Shown piece by piece: positions 20,193 to 29,110 of a stretch of 64,000 nt of DNA. This DNA comes from Sphingomonas glacialis (GTDB taxonomy: Bacteria > Pseudomonadota > Alphaproteobacteria > Sphingomonadales > Sphingomonadaceae). The DNA is taken from NCBI RefSeq assembly GCF_006439055.1, contig NZ_RCZC01000008.1:125494-189493 (forward strand). Reading direction: 5' to 3'. Both the position numbers and the translations under genes were made by a program. Every line of letters starts with the position of its first letter. Positions within the stretch are counted from its first letter, which is position 1. The notes beneath the pieces are model-generated. The model had not been told where the DNA came from. It was given only the letters and a program-made list of their open reading frames with translations, and did no database searches.

Positions 20193-20292
20193 CCCCTCCC
20201 GCTTGCGGGAGGGGTTAGGGGAGGGGCGTGAGGCCGCGTCCCCGGTTCGTACAGGCCCTCCACCGACCCCTCCCGCAAGCGGGAGGGGAGGA
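20193..20292. repeat. GC-rich double-dyad intergenic repeat
   Basis: Each arm is itself a palindrome (CCCTCCCGC/GCGGGAGGG), and the two arms form a larger inverted repeat about 60 bases apart. It sits between the ornithine decarboxylase and DHS-like genes. Similar elements lie at 34071-34180, 39268-39420 and 42372-42486. Confidence 0.75.
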
Positions 20293-20315
20293 GGTCCCGC
20301 AATACTCAACCGATG

Positions 20316-21551
20316 TTACAGCGTGACGACGTTCGAAGCGACCTCTGGCTGCTCTTCGCCATAAACCTCTTCGCCGTACAGCGACACCATCGGCTCGTCG
20401 CCGACGATCACCGTCTCGTCCGAACCGAAGCCGTTGAACGCGGTGCGCATCGCCGAACCATAGGCACCGAGCATCCCGATCTCGAGATAGTCGCCGGCCT
20501 TCACATCGGCGGGGAGGTAGAACGGCCCCACCATATGGTCCATGTCGTCGCAGGTCGGGCCGTAGAAGCTGAACGGCATGTCCTTCGAGCGGCTCTCGGG
20601 CTCGCGCAGCAACTCCACCGGGAAACGCCAGCCGATATGCGCTGCATCGAACAAAGCGCCATAGGCGCCGTCGTTGATGTAGAGCTCGTCGCCACGGCGC
20701 TTTTCGACGCGCACCACGATCGAGCTGTACTCGGCGCACAGCGCACGGCCGGGCTCGCACCACAGCTCGGACGAATAGCTGACCGGCAGGGACTCGAACA
20801 CGCGGTGGATCGTCTCGAAATAGCGCTCGAGCGGAGGCGGCTCCATCCCCGGATAGGAGGAGGGGAACCCACCGCCGACATCGATCACGTCGACCGTCAC
20901 CGCTGCGTCGACGATCGCCGCGCGGACACGCTCGAGCGCGTTCGAATAGGCTTCGGGCGTCATTGCCTGCGAACCGACATGGAAGCAGATGCCAAGCGCA
21001 TCCGCCGCCTGGCGAGCGCGGAACAGCAGTTCCTTGGTCTCGCCCGGTGCTGCGCCGAACTTCGAGGCGAGGCTCAGCTTGCTATGCTCCGACGAGACGC
21101 GAAGGCGGACGCACAGCGTCAGGTCCTCGGCGCCATCGGTCGCGTCGACGATCTTCTCCAGCTCTTCCACGCTGTCGAGCGAGAACGTCTTCACGCCATA
21201 GTCGAAATAGGCCGCACGGATCGCCTCGGGTGCCTTGACCGGGTGCATGAAGCACAGGGTCGCGTCCGGCAGCGTGGACGCCACCAGCCGCACTTCGGCA
21301 ATCGAGGCCACGTCGTAATGCGTGATTCCGCTGTCCCACAGGATCTTCAACAGATCCGGCGAGGGGTTCGCCTTGACCGCATACATCGAGCGACCCGGGA
21401 ACTTCTCCGCGAAGAACCGGGCCGCACGCGCAGCAGCGTGCGGACGAACGAGCGTAACCGGCTGAACCGGCTTCTGCTTAGCGATGTCGATGCCGGTGAC
21501 GGCAGTCGAAGGGGTGGTCGCTAACCCCAGCGCGCGATGTAGGTTGTGCAA
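20316..21551 (-). CDS. Type III PLP-dependent decarboxylase (ornithine decarboxylase)
   Basis: Eukaryotic-type fold-III decarboxylase. PLP lysine in MYAVKANPS, glycine-rich DVIDVGGGFPSSYPGM, SELWCEPGRAL and the catalytic Cys in YGPTCDDMD are all present. It should convert ornithine (perhaps also lysine) to putrescine for the DHS-like enzyme downstream. The start is taken as TTG at 21551, because GGAGG at 21561-21565 lies 9 bases upstream. That gives 411 aa. An in-frame ATG at 21617 has no good ribosome site. The gene is divergent from the dehydratase gene. Confidence 0.9.
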   Translation of the reverse strand: MHNLHRALGLATTPSTAVTGIDIAKQKPVQPVTLVRPHAAARAARFFAEKFPGRSMYAVKANPSPDLLKILWDSGITHYDVASIAEVRLVASTLPDATLCFMHPVKAPEAIRAAYFDYGVKTFSLDSVEELEKIVDATDGAEDLTLCVRLRVSSEHSKLSLASKFGAAPGETKELLFRARQAADALGICFHVGSQAMTPEAYSNALERVRAAIVDAAVTVDVIDVGGGFPSSYPGMEPPPLERYFETIHRVFESLPVSYSSELWCEPGRALCAEYSSIVVRVEKRRGDELYINDGAYGALFDAAHIGWRFPVELLREPESRSKDMPFSFYGPTCDDMDHMVGPFYLPADVKAGDYLEIGMLGAYGSAMRTAFNGFGSDETVIVGDEPMVSLYGEEVYGEEQPEVASNVVTL

Positions 21552-21689
21552 TTCAAGGGACCTCCAATGTCCGCAGACAAGTTCACGAAAACACTGCCTT
21601 GCGGTTGGAAGTCCCATGGGGCAGCGGATGGGCGAAATAGGGTCGTGCTTTTTCAATGTAAAGCGGTTTTGGACCCCCGGAGGTGACAC

Positions 21690-22658
21690 GTGACGATTTT
21701 AAGACAGCCGACGCGCGCAGGGGTGCGCGATGCCGCCGCCAAGGTCGCTTTGATCCTTCCCCCAAGTCCACTGTTCGTCGTGGAAATTCAGGGCGTTAAG
21801 GTCGCTTTCAAGGCGGAGTGTCTGCAGCCGGTCGGCGCGTTCAAAATCCGCGGCGCATGGCACCGTTTGACAGCGCTCGACGAGGCGAATCGGGCGAGGG
21901 GCGTGGTCGCCTTCTCCTCGGGCAATCATGCGCAGGGCGTCGCCTGGGCGGCCAAGCGGCTGGGCATCGCCGCGACGATCGTGATGCCCGCCGATGCGCC
22001 CGAGGTGAAGCGCCGCAATACGCTGTCGCTGGGGGCGGAAGTCGTCAGCTACGACCGCGCGACCGAGCGGCGCGAAGTGATCGCCGCCGCGCTCGCCGAA
22101 TCGCGCGGGGCGACGCTGGTGCCGAGCTTCGACGATGCCTGGGTGATCGAAGGGCAGGGCAGCGCCGGGATCGAGGCCGAGGCGCAGATGGTGGCGCTCG
22201 GCCTGCCGCGCCCGGCGCGTATCGTGGTGCCGTGCAGCGGGGGCGGGCTCGCCGCGGGACTCGCGTTGTCGCTGCCCGAGGCGGAGGTGACGATCGTGGA
22301 GCCCGAGGGGTGGGACGATATGACGCTCAGTCTCGCGGCGGGGTGGATCGAGCCGGTCGGCGCCAACCCGCCGGCGACGACGTGCGATTCGTTGATGACG
22401 CGCGAGGTGTCGCCGTTGACCTTCGACGTGCTCTCGCGGCGTGGCGCGACCGGGGTGGCGGTGAGCGAGCGTGAGGTGCGCGTCGCGCAGCGCTGGGCGG
22501 CGGAGAAATTGCGGCTGGTGGTTGAGCCGGGCGGGGCGGTCGCGCTGGCGGCCTTGCTGGCGGGCAAGGTGCCGGTCGAGCCGGGGTTGCTCGTCCTGCT
22601 GTCGGGGGGGAATGTCGATATGGTGGCGTATGGCGCGGTGCTGGCGGGGGCGGACTAG
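21690..22658 (+). CDS. Threonine/serine dehydratase family PLP enzyme
   Basis: Fold-II PLP enzyme of 322 aa. The PLP lysine is in QPVGAFKIRGA, the phosphate-binding loop is VVPCSGGGLAAGL, and SSGNHAQGVAWAA is the substrate loop. It could be a catabolic threonine/serine deaminase or a serine racemase-like enzyme. There is no C-terminal ACT domain, so isoleucine feedback control of the IlvA type is unlikely. The GTG start at 21690 has a strong GGAGG ribosome site at 21679-21683. Confidence 0.9.
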   Translation: MTILRQPTRAGVRDAAAKVALILPPSPLFVVEIQGVKVAFKAECLQPVGAFKIRGAWHRLTALDEANRARGVVAFSSGNHAQGVAWAAKRLGIAATIVMPADAPEVKRRNTLSLGAEVVSYDRATERREVIAAALAESRGATLVPSFDDAWVIEGQGSAGIEAEAQMVALGLPRPARIVVPCSGGGLAAGLALSLPEAEVTIVEPEGWDDMTLSLAAGWIEPVGANPPATTCDSLMTREVSPLTFDVLSRRGATGVAVSEREVRVAQRWAAEKLRLVVEPGGAVALAALLAGKVPVEPGLLVLLSGGNVDMVAYGAVLAGAD

Positions 22659-22765
22659 CCCGATCGGTTCGCCCAGAGCTTTGCTAAGGGGCCTAGCCAC
22701 GATCGCCGCGCTCGTGGAGAGGGACCTGTCGACAGGTTCCGCACGAACGGGAAGAAGAGTGCGCC

Positions 22766-22933
22766 ATGAATAACCTCGAAGGCCTAGCGCCCGCTATCGC
22801 GATGCTCGCCGCGTTCGCCTGCCTGATCGGCGGCGGCGTGTTGATCGCCAAGCGCCAGAACGTCCGCAAGGGCGTGCTGATGCTGGTGATGGCGGCGGTG
22901 CTGGTCGGCAACGTCGTCATCTGGACGCTGTAG
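22766..22933 (+). CDS. Small two-helix membrane protein, 55 aa
   Basis: Starts ATG at 22766 after a purine-rich GGGAAGAAGAG stretch and ends TAG at 22931-22933. The peptide MNNLEGLAPAIAMLAAFACL opens with one membrane helix, a short basic loop (AKRQNVRKG) follows, and a second helix ends at WTL. The layout looks like a real membrane microprotein, but no family was recognised. It stands alone downstream of the dehydratase. Confidence 0.7.
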   Translation: MNNLEGLAPAIAMLAAFACLIGGGVLIAKRQNVRKGVLMLVMAAVLVGNVVIWTL

Positions 22934-23300
22934 ACCCCAGTCGCTTCGCGCGGGCGTCCGGGACGGGAGCGATGCGCGCGGCGCGCGCCGTGGATCGGGT
23001 GCTTGGTTCGCCGTTCCTCGATGAGGCGGATCGCGCGGCCGCCGTTGGACGCCAGGCGATGTCGGGAAGGTCGTTCACCTCACACGGCCGAGACCCGAAT
23101 ACAGGACATTTTTCGACAAAGAGCGAGCATGGCGGGCCTGTGTCTGCGGCCAGCGGAGGTCCTTGCTGAGGAACCATCGCGGTCGCCAAGCAGCCGAATC
23201 GTAATTTTACGTAGTATGCTCTCAGCGAAGTCTTGAGTCTTTATTGGCCATTGGTTGTCGTTCGCCCAGTGACCCCTCCCTTTGCCAAAGTTGTATACTG
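22934..23300. other. Intergenic region, no gene recognised
   Basis: 367 bases without a convincing coding frame. The stretch 23195-23250 is AT-richer than its surroundings and is a plausible promoter area for the GGDEF-EAL gene, but no clear -35/-10 pair was found. A TTG at 23244 could extend that gene by 19 residues and was not preferred. Confidence 0.5.
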
Positions 23301-25127
23301 ATGCTGCGCACGGTCGGACTTCTGTTCAAGCTCGACACACCCGACCATGAAATCGCGCGCGCGCAGTTCCGCTCCCTCGCCAAGCAGGTTCCGCTGCTGT
23401 ATCTCATTTTGATCTGCAATACCGCGGCGATAACGTCGGAGTTCTTTCGCGCGGAAATGCCTTTTCGCACCTTGGTAATACCGACAATCCTCTGCGTTAT
23501 CGCGTCGGTGCGGGCGATCTGGTGGCTGCGGCAGAACGCAGAAAGGGCTATTTCGGACGAGGATCTCGTGCGTCTGATCAGACGAACCTGCAACCTGGCC
23601 TTCATACTGACGATGGCGTTCGAGATCTGGAGCGCGTCGATTTATGGCCTTGGCAGATCGAAGTCGCGTGGACAGCTGATCTTCTTTCTATCGTTGACCG
23701 AGGTCAGTACGATTTTCTGCCTGATGAGCATTCGCGCGGCTGCCATGAGGGTGGCCGCCGTCTCTATGGCCTGGTCGATCGGATACTTCGCCTGGATCGG
23801 CGCTGGGCAGAACATGGTCGAATCGATCGTCATGTTCTTCGTCAGCGGCGGGCTGATGGTCATCGCCTTTCGGTACAATTCCGAGTTCACCCAGATGATC
23901 CACTCGCGACGCGATCTGCGGCTTCGCCAGATCGAATCGGAAACGCTTAGCCGGGAGAATGCGCGCATTGCCGTGACGGACGCGCTTAGCGGACTTCCGA
24001 ACCGCCGGCATCTGCTCGCGCGCCTCGATACCCTCGAAAGCGAGCTCGACCGGCCGCTCGACAGCGTGGCTATCGTGTTCGTCGATCTCGACGGATTCAA
24101 GGAGATCAACGATGCGCACGGGCATCATGCCGGGGATCTGCTGATCGGCAGCCTGAGCGAGCGGCTGCGCGAAACCTGTCCGCCATATGCGACCCTTGCC
24201 CGAATAGGGGGCGATGAGTTCGCCGTTCTGGTCGAGACGCATGGAGCAACCGCGAAGGCGGTCGCCATCGCGAAGCGCTACCGCGCGGAGATCAATCTCC
24301 CGGTGCTCGTCGATCAGCACGTCCTGCAAGTCGGTTCCAGCATCGGGATCGCCGGCAATACGTCTGCCCCGCTGAAGGCGAGCGAGCTGCTGCGCCGCGC
24401 CGATACCGCGATGTATCATGTCAAGACGCACGCCAAGGGCGAGATCGCGGTTTATCAGGAGACGTTCGACGAAGGTCGGCTCCACCGCATCGCCGTACAG
24501 GCCCAGATCGGCGCGGGCCTCGCAAGGAATGAGTTCGATGTCGTCTATCAACCGATCGTAAACGCCAAAAGCGGTGCGATCGTAGCGGCGGAGGCGCTGA
24601 TCCGGTGGCCAGGCCGGTCCGAAGGGCCGCTCAGTCCCGATCACTTCATCGGGATCGCCGAGGCGACAGGACAGATCCTCTCGATCGGCCTGTTCGTGCT
24701 GGAACGCGCGTGCCGCGATTTCCAGCGGCTCACCTCGATCAAGCTCAGCGTGAACGTGTCGCCGGCGCAGTTCCGCGATCCGACCTTCCATCGGCAGGTC
24801 GCGCATATCCTCGAGCAGACCCGTTTCCCGGCGCGGCGGCTCCAGTTCGAGATCACCGAGGGTTATCTGCTCGCCGACGCCTACCGCGCGATTGACGGGG
24901 TCAGGGCGTTCAGAGCGATGGGAATATCCGTCGCGCTCGATGATTTCGGGACCGGGTTCACCAGCATCCACTATCTGCAATCCTATGGCTTCAGCCACAT
25001 CAAGATCGACAAGTCCCTGCTCGAGGATTTGCACCGGGAGAGCAAAGCCTCGATGCTGATCGAGGCGGCGGTGCTGCTGGCGAAAGGGCTCGACATGCGA
25101 GTCGTCGCAGAAGGCGTCGAGACCTAG
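23301..25127 (+). CDS. Membrane GGDEF-EAL protein, EAL domain truncated by an amber codon
   Basis: Predicted cyclic-di-GMP enzyme, 608 aa as it stands. The N-terminal ~200 residues hold several membrane helices, followed by a short coiled coil. The GGDEF domain is intact (GGDEF at 303-307). EAL lies at 431-433, and DDFGTGFTS and VVAEGVET follow. The frame then meets TAG at 25125-25127, exactly where family members read Glu in EGVETEEQ. The next 60 codons still encode the missing end of the EAL domain, including QGYLFGRP. Phosphodiesterase activity is probably lost or reduced; the cyclase half may survive. A sequencing error or amber read-through is also possible. Confidence 0.88.
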   Translation: MLRTVGLLFKLDTPDHEIARAQFRSLAKQVPLLYLILICNTAAITSEFFRAEMPFRTLVIPTILCVIASVRAIWWLRQNAERAISDEDLVRLIRRTCNLAFILTMAFEIWSASIYGLGRSKSRGQLIFFLSLTEVSTIFCLMSIRAAAMRVAAVSMAWSIGYFAWIGAGQNMVESIVMFFVSGGLMVIAFRYNSEFTQMIHSRRDLRLRQIESETLSRENARIAVTDALSGLPNRRHLLARLDTLESELDRPLDSVAIVFVDLDGFKEINDAHGHHAGDLLIGSLSERLRETCPPYATLARIGGDEFAVLVETHGATAKAVAIAKRYRAEINLPVLVDQHVLQVGSSIGIAGNTSAPLKASELLRRADTAMYHVKTHAKGEIAVYQETFDEGRLHRIAVQAQIGAGLARNEFDVVYQPIVNAKSGAIVAAEALIRWPGRSEGPLSPDHFIGIAEATGQILSIGLFVLERACRDFQRLTSIKLSVNVSPAQFRDPTFHRQVAHILEQTRFPARRLQFEITEGYLLADAYRAIDGVRAFRAMGISVALDDFGTGFTSIHYLQSYGFSHIKIDKSLLEDLHRESKASMLIEAAVLLAKGLDMRVVAEGVET

Positions 25128-25307
25128 GAGCAGGCGGAACTGCTGCGCGCCGCGGGCTGCCATGAGCTCCAGGGGTATCTGTTCGGGAGACCGATGTCGC
25201 TGGATACCTTTCGGAAACTGCGCGGCGCTCAAATCGCAGGGGGCGGAAAGCCGGGGACGGCTGCGGCGCGGTTCGCTTTAGATGGTCAGTGCGCAAAGAC
25301 GGGATAG
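25128..25307 (+). pseudogene. Stranded 3' end of the GGDEF-EAL gene
   Basis: In frame with the upstream gene and open to TAG at 25305-25307. It reads EQAELLRAAGCHELQGYLFG and continues RPMSL, the normal last helices of an EAL domain, including the conserved Gln of QGYLF. It has no start codon or ribosome site of its own. One base change (GAG to TAG) explains the break. Confidence 0.85.
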
Positions 25308-25571
25308 CGCAGAGGGCGCGTGGACCCCACTGTCGGATGGGTCGTCGCTGCCGATCCCCCGGTGTTGCGGAAAGCGCGGCGTATCGCCTCCGGTCGCCCA
25401 GCAGCGGCGTGACGGCTTTCGACCGATTGCTGAGATCACCCCGTCGCGCAGCATACGCACGCCAACGCGCTATAGCGCGGATCCGATACGCTAAACCCCC
25501 ACGCGGCTTGCGCCAAACGCCGCGCACCGTAAGAAGAACCGACACCGCGTGACCCGAAAGCCGCTTATCCC

Positions 25572-26216
25572 ATGACGATGACCTCCGTCGATTTCGCCAG
25601 CCTGCTCTGCTCGCGGCTCTGCCACGATCTGCTGAGCCCGGTCGGTGCGCTCAATAACGGGCTCGAACTGCTCGCCGACGAGCATGATCCCGAGATGCGC
25701 GCGCGCTGTCTCGAGCTGCTGAGCGAAAGCGCCAAGGCGTCGGCCAACAAGCTCAAATTCTTCCGGTTGGCGTTCGGTGCGGCGGGTGGCTTCGGCGAGA
25801 CGATCGATGCGCGCGAGGCGCGCGCCGCGATCGAGGGGCTGTTCGGCGACGGGCACCGCGTCAAGCTCGGCTGGCTGGTCGAGGATGCGACGCTCCCCAA
25901 GACCGCGATCAAGGTGCTGCTCAACCTCGCGCTGATCGCCGGCGATGCGCTGGTGCGCGGTGGGCAGCTCGATGTCGGCGCCGAGACGATCGACGGCCAG
26001 ATCGAGATCGTCGTGCGCGCCTCGGGCCCCCGGATCGTGCTCGATGCCGAGATGCGCGCCGCGCTGACCGGGACGCAGGGCGACGCGGTGATCACGCCGC
26101 GCGCGGCTGCGGCCTATCTCGTCCATGCGCTCGTCGACGAGGGCGGTGGCCTCGTCCAGGTCTCGGATCCGGGCGATGCGGTGCTGCTGTTCGGGGCGGC
26201 GTTCAAGGCGAGCTGA
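25572..26216 (+). CDS. chpT: Histidine phosphotransferase ChpT
   Basis: A 214-aa member of the ChpT family, which passes phosphate from the hybrid kinase CckA to CtrA and CpdR in alphaproteobacteria. The phospho-accepting His is in SRLCHDLLSPVGALNNGLEL near residue 19, the usual HDxxxP pattern of a DHp-like helix. The C-terminal half is a degenerate ATPase-like domain without clear nucleotide motifs, as in the family. It lies 106 bases upstream of cheA on the same strand, which may link the cell-cycle relay to chemotaxis expression. Confidence 0.88.
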   Translation: MTMTSVDFASLLCSRLCHDLLSPVGALNNGLELLADEHDPEMRARCLELLSESAKASANKLKFFRLAFGAAGGFGETIDAREARAAIEGLFGDGHRVKLGWLVEDATLPKTAIKVLLNLALIAGDALVRGGQLDVGAETIDGQIEIVVRASGPRIVLDAEMRAALTGTQGDAVITPRAAAAYLVHALVDEGGGLVQVSDPGDAVLLFGAAFKAS

Positions 26217-26322
26217 GCCGCGCGGCCGGACAAGACCCGGCGCGGACAGCGCTATTTCGGACGCTACACCCGCCCTTAACCATTTTTCGACCATGGTCCC
26301 CCGTACCGTTTCGCGGGGACTC

Positions 26323-28617
26323 ATGGACGATCTATTACAGGAATTTATCGCGGAAACGCGCGAGACGCTCGAGGCGCTCTCGGGCGAGATCGTCGCGTGG
26401 GAATCGGCGCCGGGCGACCGCGACCGGCTCGATGCGATCTTTCGCTTCGTCCACACCGTCAAAGGCAGCTGCGGCTTTCTCGACCTGCCGCGGCTCGCGC
26501 GGCTGAGCCATGCCGCCGAGGACGTGCTCGCCGCGGTCCGCGCGGGCGAGCGCACCCCCGATACCGCTCTGGTCAACGCCGTGCTCGCGATCGTCGACCG
26601 GATCGGCGAACTGGTCGAGGCGATCGATGCGGGGCATGCGGTCGATGATTCGGGCGAGGACTTGCTCGTCGCCGCGCTCGATACCGGCGCGCAAGCTGCC
26701 GCCCCGGTGAACGTCGTGACCCCGAACCGCGCGGCGAGCCGTAGCGTGCGGCTCAACGTCGACCTGCTCGACCGGATGATGAGCGGCATGTCCGACATGG
26801 TGCTCGCGCGCAACGAACTCGCGCGCCGGCTGCGCGACGATGGCGCCGACCCGAGCGTCGAGGCCGCGCTCGAACGATTGTCGCTGACCGTCGCCGAGAT
26901 GCGCGACACCGTCACGCGGACGCGGATGCAGAAGATCGACGCGCTGTTCTCGGCATTGCCACGGATGGTCCGCGATACTGCCGCCGAGCTCGGCAAGTCG
27001 GTGACGCTGCATATCGAGGGCAGCGACGTCGAACTCGACCGCGAGATGATCGAGATGATGCGCGATCCGCTCGTCCACATCATCCGCAATTCGATCGACC
27101 ATGGGATCGAACCGCCCGCGCTCCGCCGGCTGGCGAAGAAGCGCGAGAATGGCTGGCTCAACGTTTCCGCCCGGCAGTCGGGCAACCAGATCATCATCGA
27201 GATTTGCGACGACGGCCGCGGGATCGACGTCGATGCGCTGATCGCCAAGATCGCGCAGGAGGGACGTCGCAGCGAGGCCGAGTTGCGTGCGCTGAGCATG
27301 CAGGCGAAGCTCGACCTGATCTTCGAGCCCGGCCTGTCGACCAAGGAGGTCGTCACCGCGATTTCGGGGCGCGGCGTCGGGATGGATGTGGTGCGCGCCA
27401 ATGTCGAGCAGATCGGCGGGCGGATCGAATTGTTCAACACGCCGGGCCTCGGCTTACGGATCGCCATTCATGTGCCGCTGACGCTGTCGATCATGTCGAC
27501 GATCGGCGTCGGCGTCCGCGACCAGCGCTTCGCCATCTCGCGCCAGGCGATCGAGGAGATCGTCCGTGTCGGCGGGCAGACGATCCGCATCGACCGGATC
27601 GGCGATACGCTGACCGCAACGGTACGCGACCGGCGGATGCCGCTGATCGATCTGGGCGGGCTGCTCGGCTTCGCCCCACACGATCCGGCGATGCTCGTCA
27701 TCGTCAGCGTGTCGGGTGGCAGCTATGCGCTCGCGGTCGATGGCGTGCTCGACCATGAGGAATTGGTGATCAAGCCGGCCGCGCCCGCGATCATGGCGAC
27801 GGGGATCTATGCCGGCCAGACCTTGCCCGACAGCGGGTTGCCGATGCTGATGCTCGATTGCGCCGGGATCGCACAGGTCGCGGGGCTGGTGTTCACACGC
27901 GCGAGCGCGGCCGAAGAGGAAGCCGTGGTCGAGGTGGTTCCGGGGGTCCAGGCCTTGCTGTTCGAGGATCTCGACGGCTGCCGCCGGATCGTGCCGCTGT
28001 CGGTGATCGACCGCGTCGAGCCGGTCGCCGCGGGCGCGATCCGCCTGTCGGCGGGGCGGTTGCGGCTGTCGGTCGAAGGCGCGATCATCCCACTCGTCGC
28101 GCTCGGCGAATGGGCGGCGCTGCCGACCGTGTCGGTGCTGCGACTGCGGGATGGCGCGACCGAGATCGCCTATGCGATCAAGGACGCGCTCGACATCGTC
28201 GAACTGCCCAGCGCGATCGTGCCGGCGCAGGAGGTCGGGCCGATCGCCGGCGTCGTCGCGCTCGACGGCGAGCAGATCGAAGTGCTCGATCTCTTCTGGA
28301 TCTTCTCGACGCACGGGGCGAGCCCGCTCGAGGCCGAAGCACCGCTCTGCCTGCTCGACGGCGCCGAATCGGCGTGGATGACGACCTTCCTCAAGCCTGT
28401 GCTCGAAGCGTCGGGCTACCGCGTCACCGCGACGCTCAGGCCGGGCGAGGTACCGCAGGTGTTGGTGCGCATGGAGGGCGACGTAGCGCCATCCGCCAGC
28501 GCGATCCCGGTCGTCCGGCTGCGGCGCGATGCCGAAGGTGGCGGCGAAGATACGATTTTCCGCTACGATCGCCCCGCCGTATTGGCGGCGGTCGCGCGGT
28601 CGGCAGGAGGCCGCTGA
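26323..28617 (+). CDS. cheA: Chemotaxis histidine kinase CheA
   Basis: A 764-aa signalling kinase. The Hpt domain has His44 in FRFVHTVKGSCGFL. No clear CheY-binding P2 domain is present. Dimerisation helices are followed by the ATPase domain with N box HIIRNSIDHGIE, DDGRGIDV and GRGVGMDVV. After the CheW-like P5 domain a second CheW-like stretch appears (about 540-650). Then comes a receiver-like C terminus starting LCLLDGAESAWMT that lacks the acidic pair. The ATG at 26323 begins MDDLLQEFIAET, the canonical Hpt start. The gene overlaps cheW by 3 bases. Confidence 0.94.
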   Translation: MDDLLQEFIAETRETLEALSGEIVAWESAPGDRDRLDAIFRFVHTVKGSCGFLDLPRLARLSHAAEDVLAAVRAGERTPDTALVNAVLAIVDRIGELVEAIDAGHAVDDSGEDLLVAALDTGAQAAAPVNVVTPNRAASRSVRLNVDLLDRMMSGMSDMVLARNELARRLRDDGADPSVEAALERLSLTVAEMRDTVTRTRMQKIDALFSALPRMVRDTAAELGKSVTLHIEGSDVELDREMIEMMRDPLVHIIRNSIDHGIEPPALRRLAKKRENGWLNVSARQSGNQIIIEICDDGRGIDVDALIAKIAQEGRRSEAELRALSMQAKLDLIFEPGLSTKEVVTAISGRGVGMDVVRANVEQIGGRIELFNTPGLGLRIAIHVPLTLSIMSTIGVGVRDQRFAISRQAIEEIVRVGGQTIRIDRIGDTLTATVRDRRMPLIDLGGLLGFAPHDPAMLVIVSVSGGSYALAVDGVLDHEELVIKPAAPAIMATGIYAGQTLPDSGLPMLMLDCAGIAQVAGLVFTRASAAEEEAVVEVVPGVQALLFEDLDGCRRIVPLSVIDRVEPVAAGAIRLSAGRLRLSVEGAIIPLVALGEWAALPTVSVLRLRDGATEIAYAIKDALDIVELPSAIVPAQEVGPIAGVVALDGEQIEVLDLFWIFSTHGASPLEAEAPLCLLDGAESAWMTTFLKPVLEASGYRVTATLRPGEVPQVLVRMEGDVAPSASAIPVVRLRRDAEGGGEDTIFRYDRPAVLAAVARSAGGR

Positions 28618-29045
28618 TGCCCTTGTTCCTGATCGCGCAGATCGCCGGTCGTACCGTCGCGATCGAATCGGACCAGGTCGAGTCGGTGATCGACATCGGG
28701 ACGATCATCCCGGTGCCGCGCGCCGACCGGCATGTCCGCGGACTTGCTGCGCTTCGCAGCCGCGTCGTCACCGTGCTCGACACGCGCGCCGCGCTCGGGC
28801 TCGAGCCGGGGACGGGCGAGGCGACGCGCGCGGTGATCACGATCGTCGACGGGCATCATTATGCCGTGCTGGTCGATGCGCTCGATGACGTCGCGCCGTT
28901 CGATCTCGCGCCGCTCGCCGCCGGGATCGTGCTCGACAAGGGTTGGCTGACCGTTGGGCGCGGGATCATCGAACGCGAGGGTGAACCGATCCTCGCGATC
29001 GGGCTTGCCGCGCTCATTCCACGCGGGCTTGCGCTCGCGGCCTGA
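28617..29045 (+). CDS. cheW: Chemotaxis coupling protein CheW
   Basis: A 142-aa CheW-domain protein that bridges receptors and CheA. FLIAQIAGRTVAIESDQVE, then PVPRADRHVRGLAALRSRVV and VLDTRAALG are the usual CheW strands. The ATG at 28617 overlaps the cheA stop (TGATG). No chemoreceptor gene is present in the window, so receptors must be encoded elsewhere. Confidence 0.92.
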   Translation: MPLFLIAQIAGRTVAIESDQVESVIDIGTIIPVPRADRHVRGLAALRSRVVTVLDTRAALGLEPGTGEATRAVITIVDGHHYAVLVDALDDVAPFDLAPLAAGIVLDKGWLTVGRGIIEREGEPILAIGLAALIPRGLALAA

Positions 29046-29110
29046 GATTAACGCGACGCTTACGCATTTCGGGCAAGGTTTGCCACAGCTTGCTCAAACA
29101 GGGTGAATTC

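Noticed and set aside
19090..20364. A 424-codon open frame on the plus strand opposite the DHS-like gene
   Set aside because: It mirrors the codons of the conserved minus-strand gene, has no recognisable domain and is explained by high GC at third positions. The same applies to long frames opposite 4543-5769, 6532-8055, 8984-12064 and 54570-56798.
21552..21689. A speF-type structured RNA upstream of the ornithine decarboxylase gene
   Set aside because: Only 138 bases separate the two divergent genes, much shorter than the reported motif, and no matching helices were recognised.
25125..25127. UAG recoded as pyrrolysine or another amino acid
   Set aside because: Other genes here also end in TAG (for example the 55-aa protein and hydrolase 1), and the site falls on an ordinary surface Glu of the family. 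A simple nonsense change is more likely.
26270..26322. CtrA-binding site in front of cheA
   Set aside because: Only one TTAACCAT half-site is present; the second TTAA at the proper 7-base spacing is missing.
29049..29066. CtrA-like site before cheY (TTAAC...TTAC)
   Set aside because: The spacing is 8 rather than 7 bases and the second half is incomplete.
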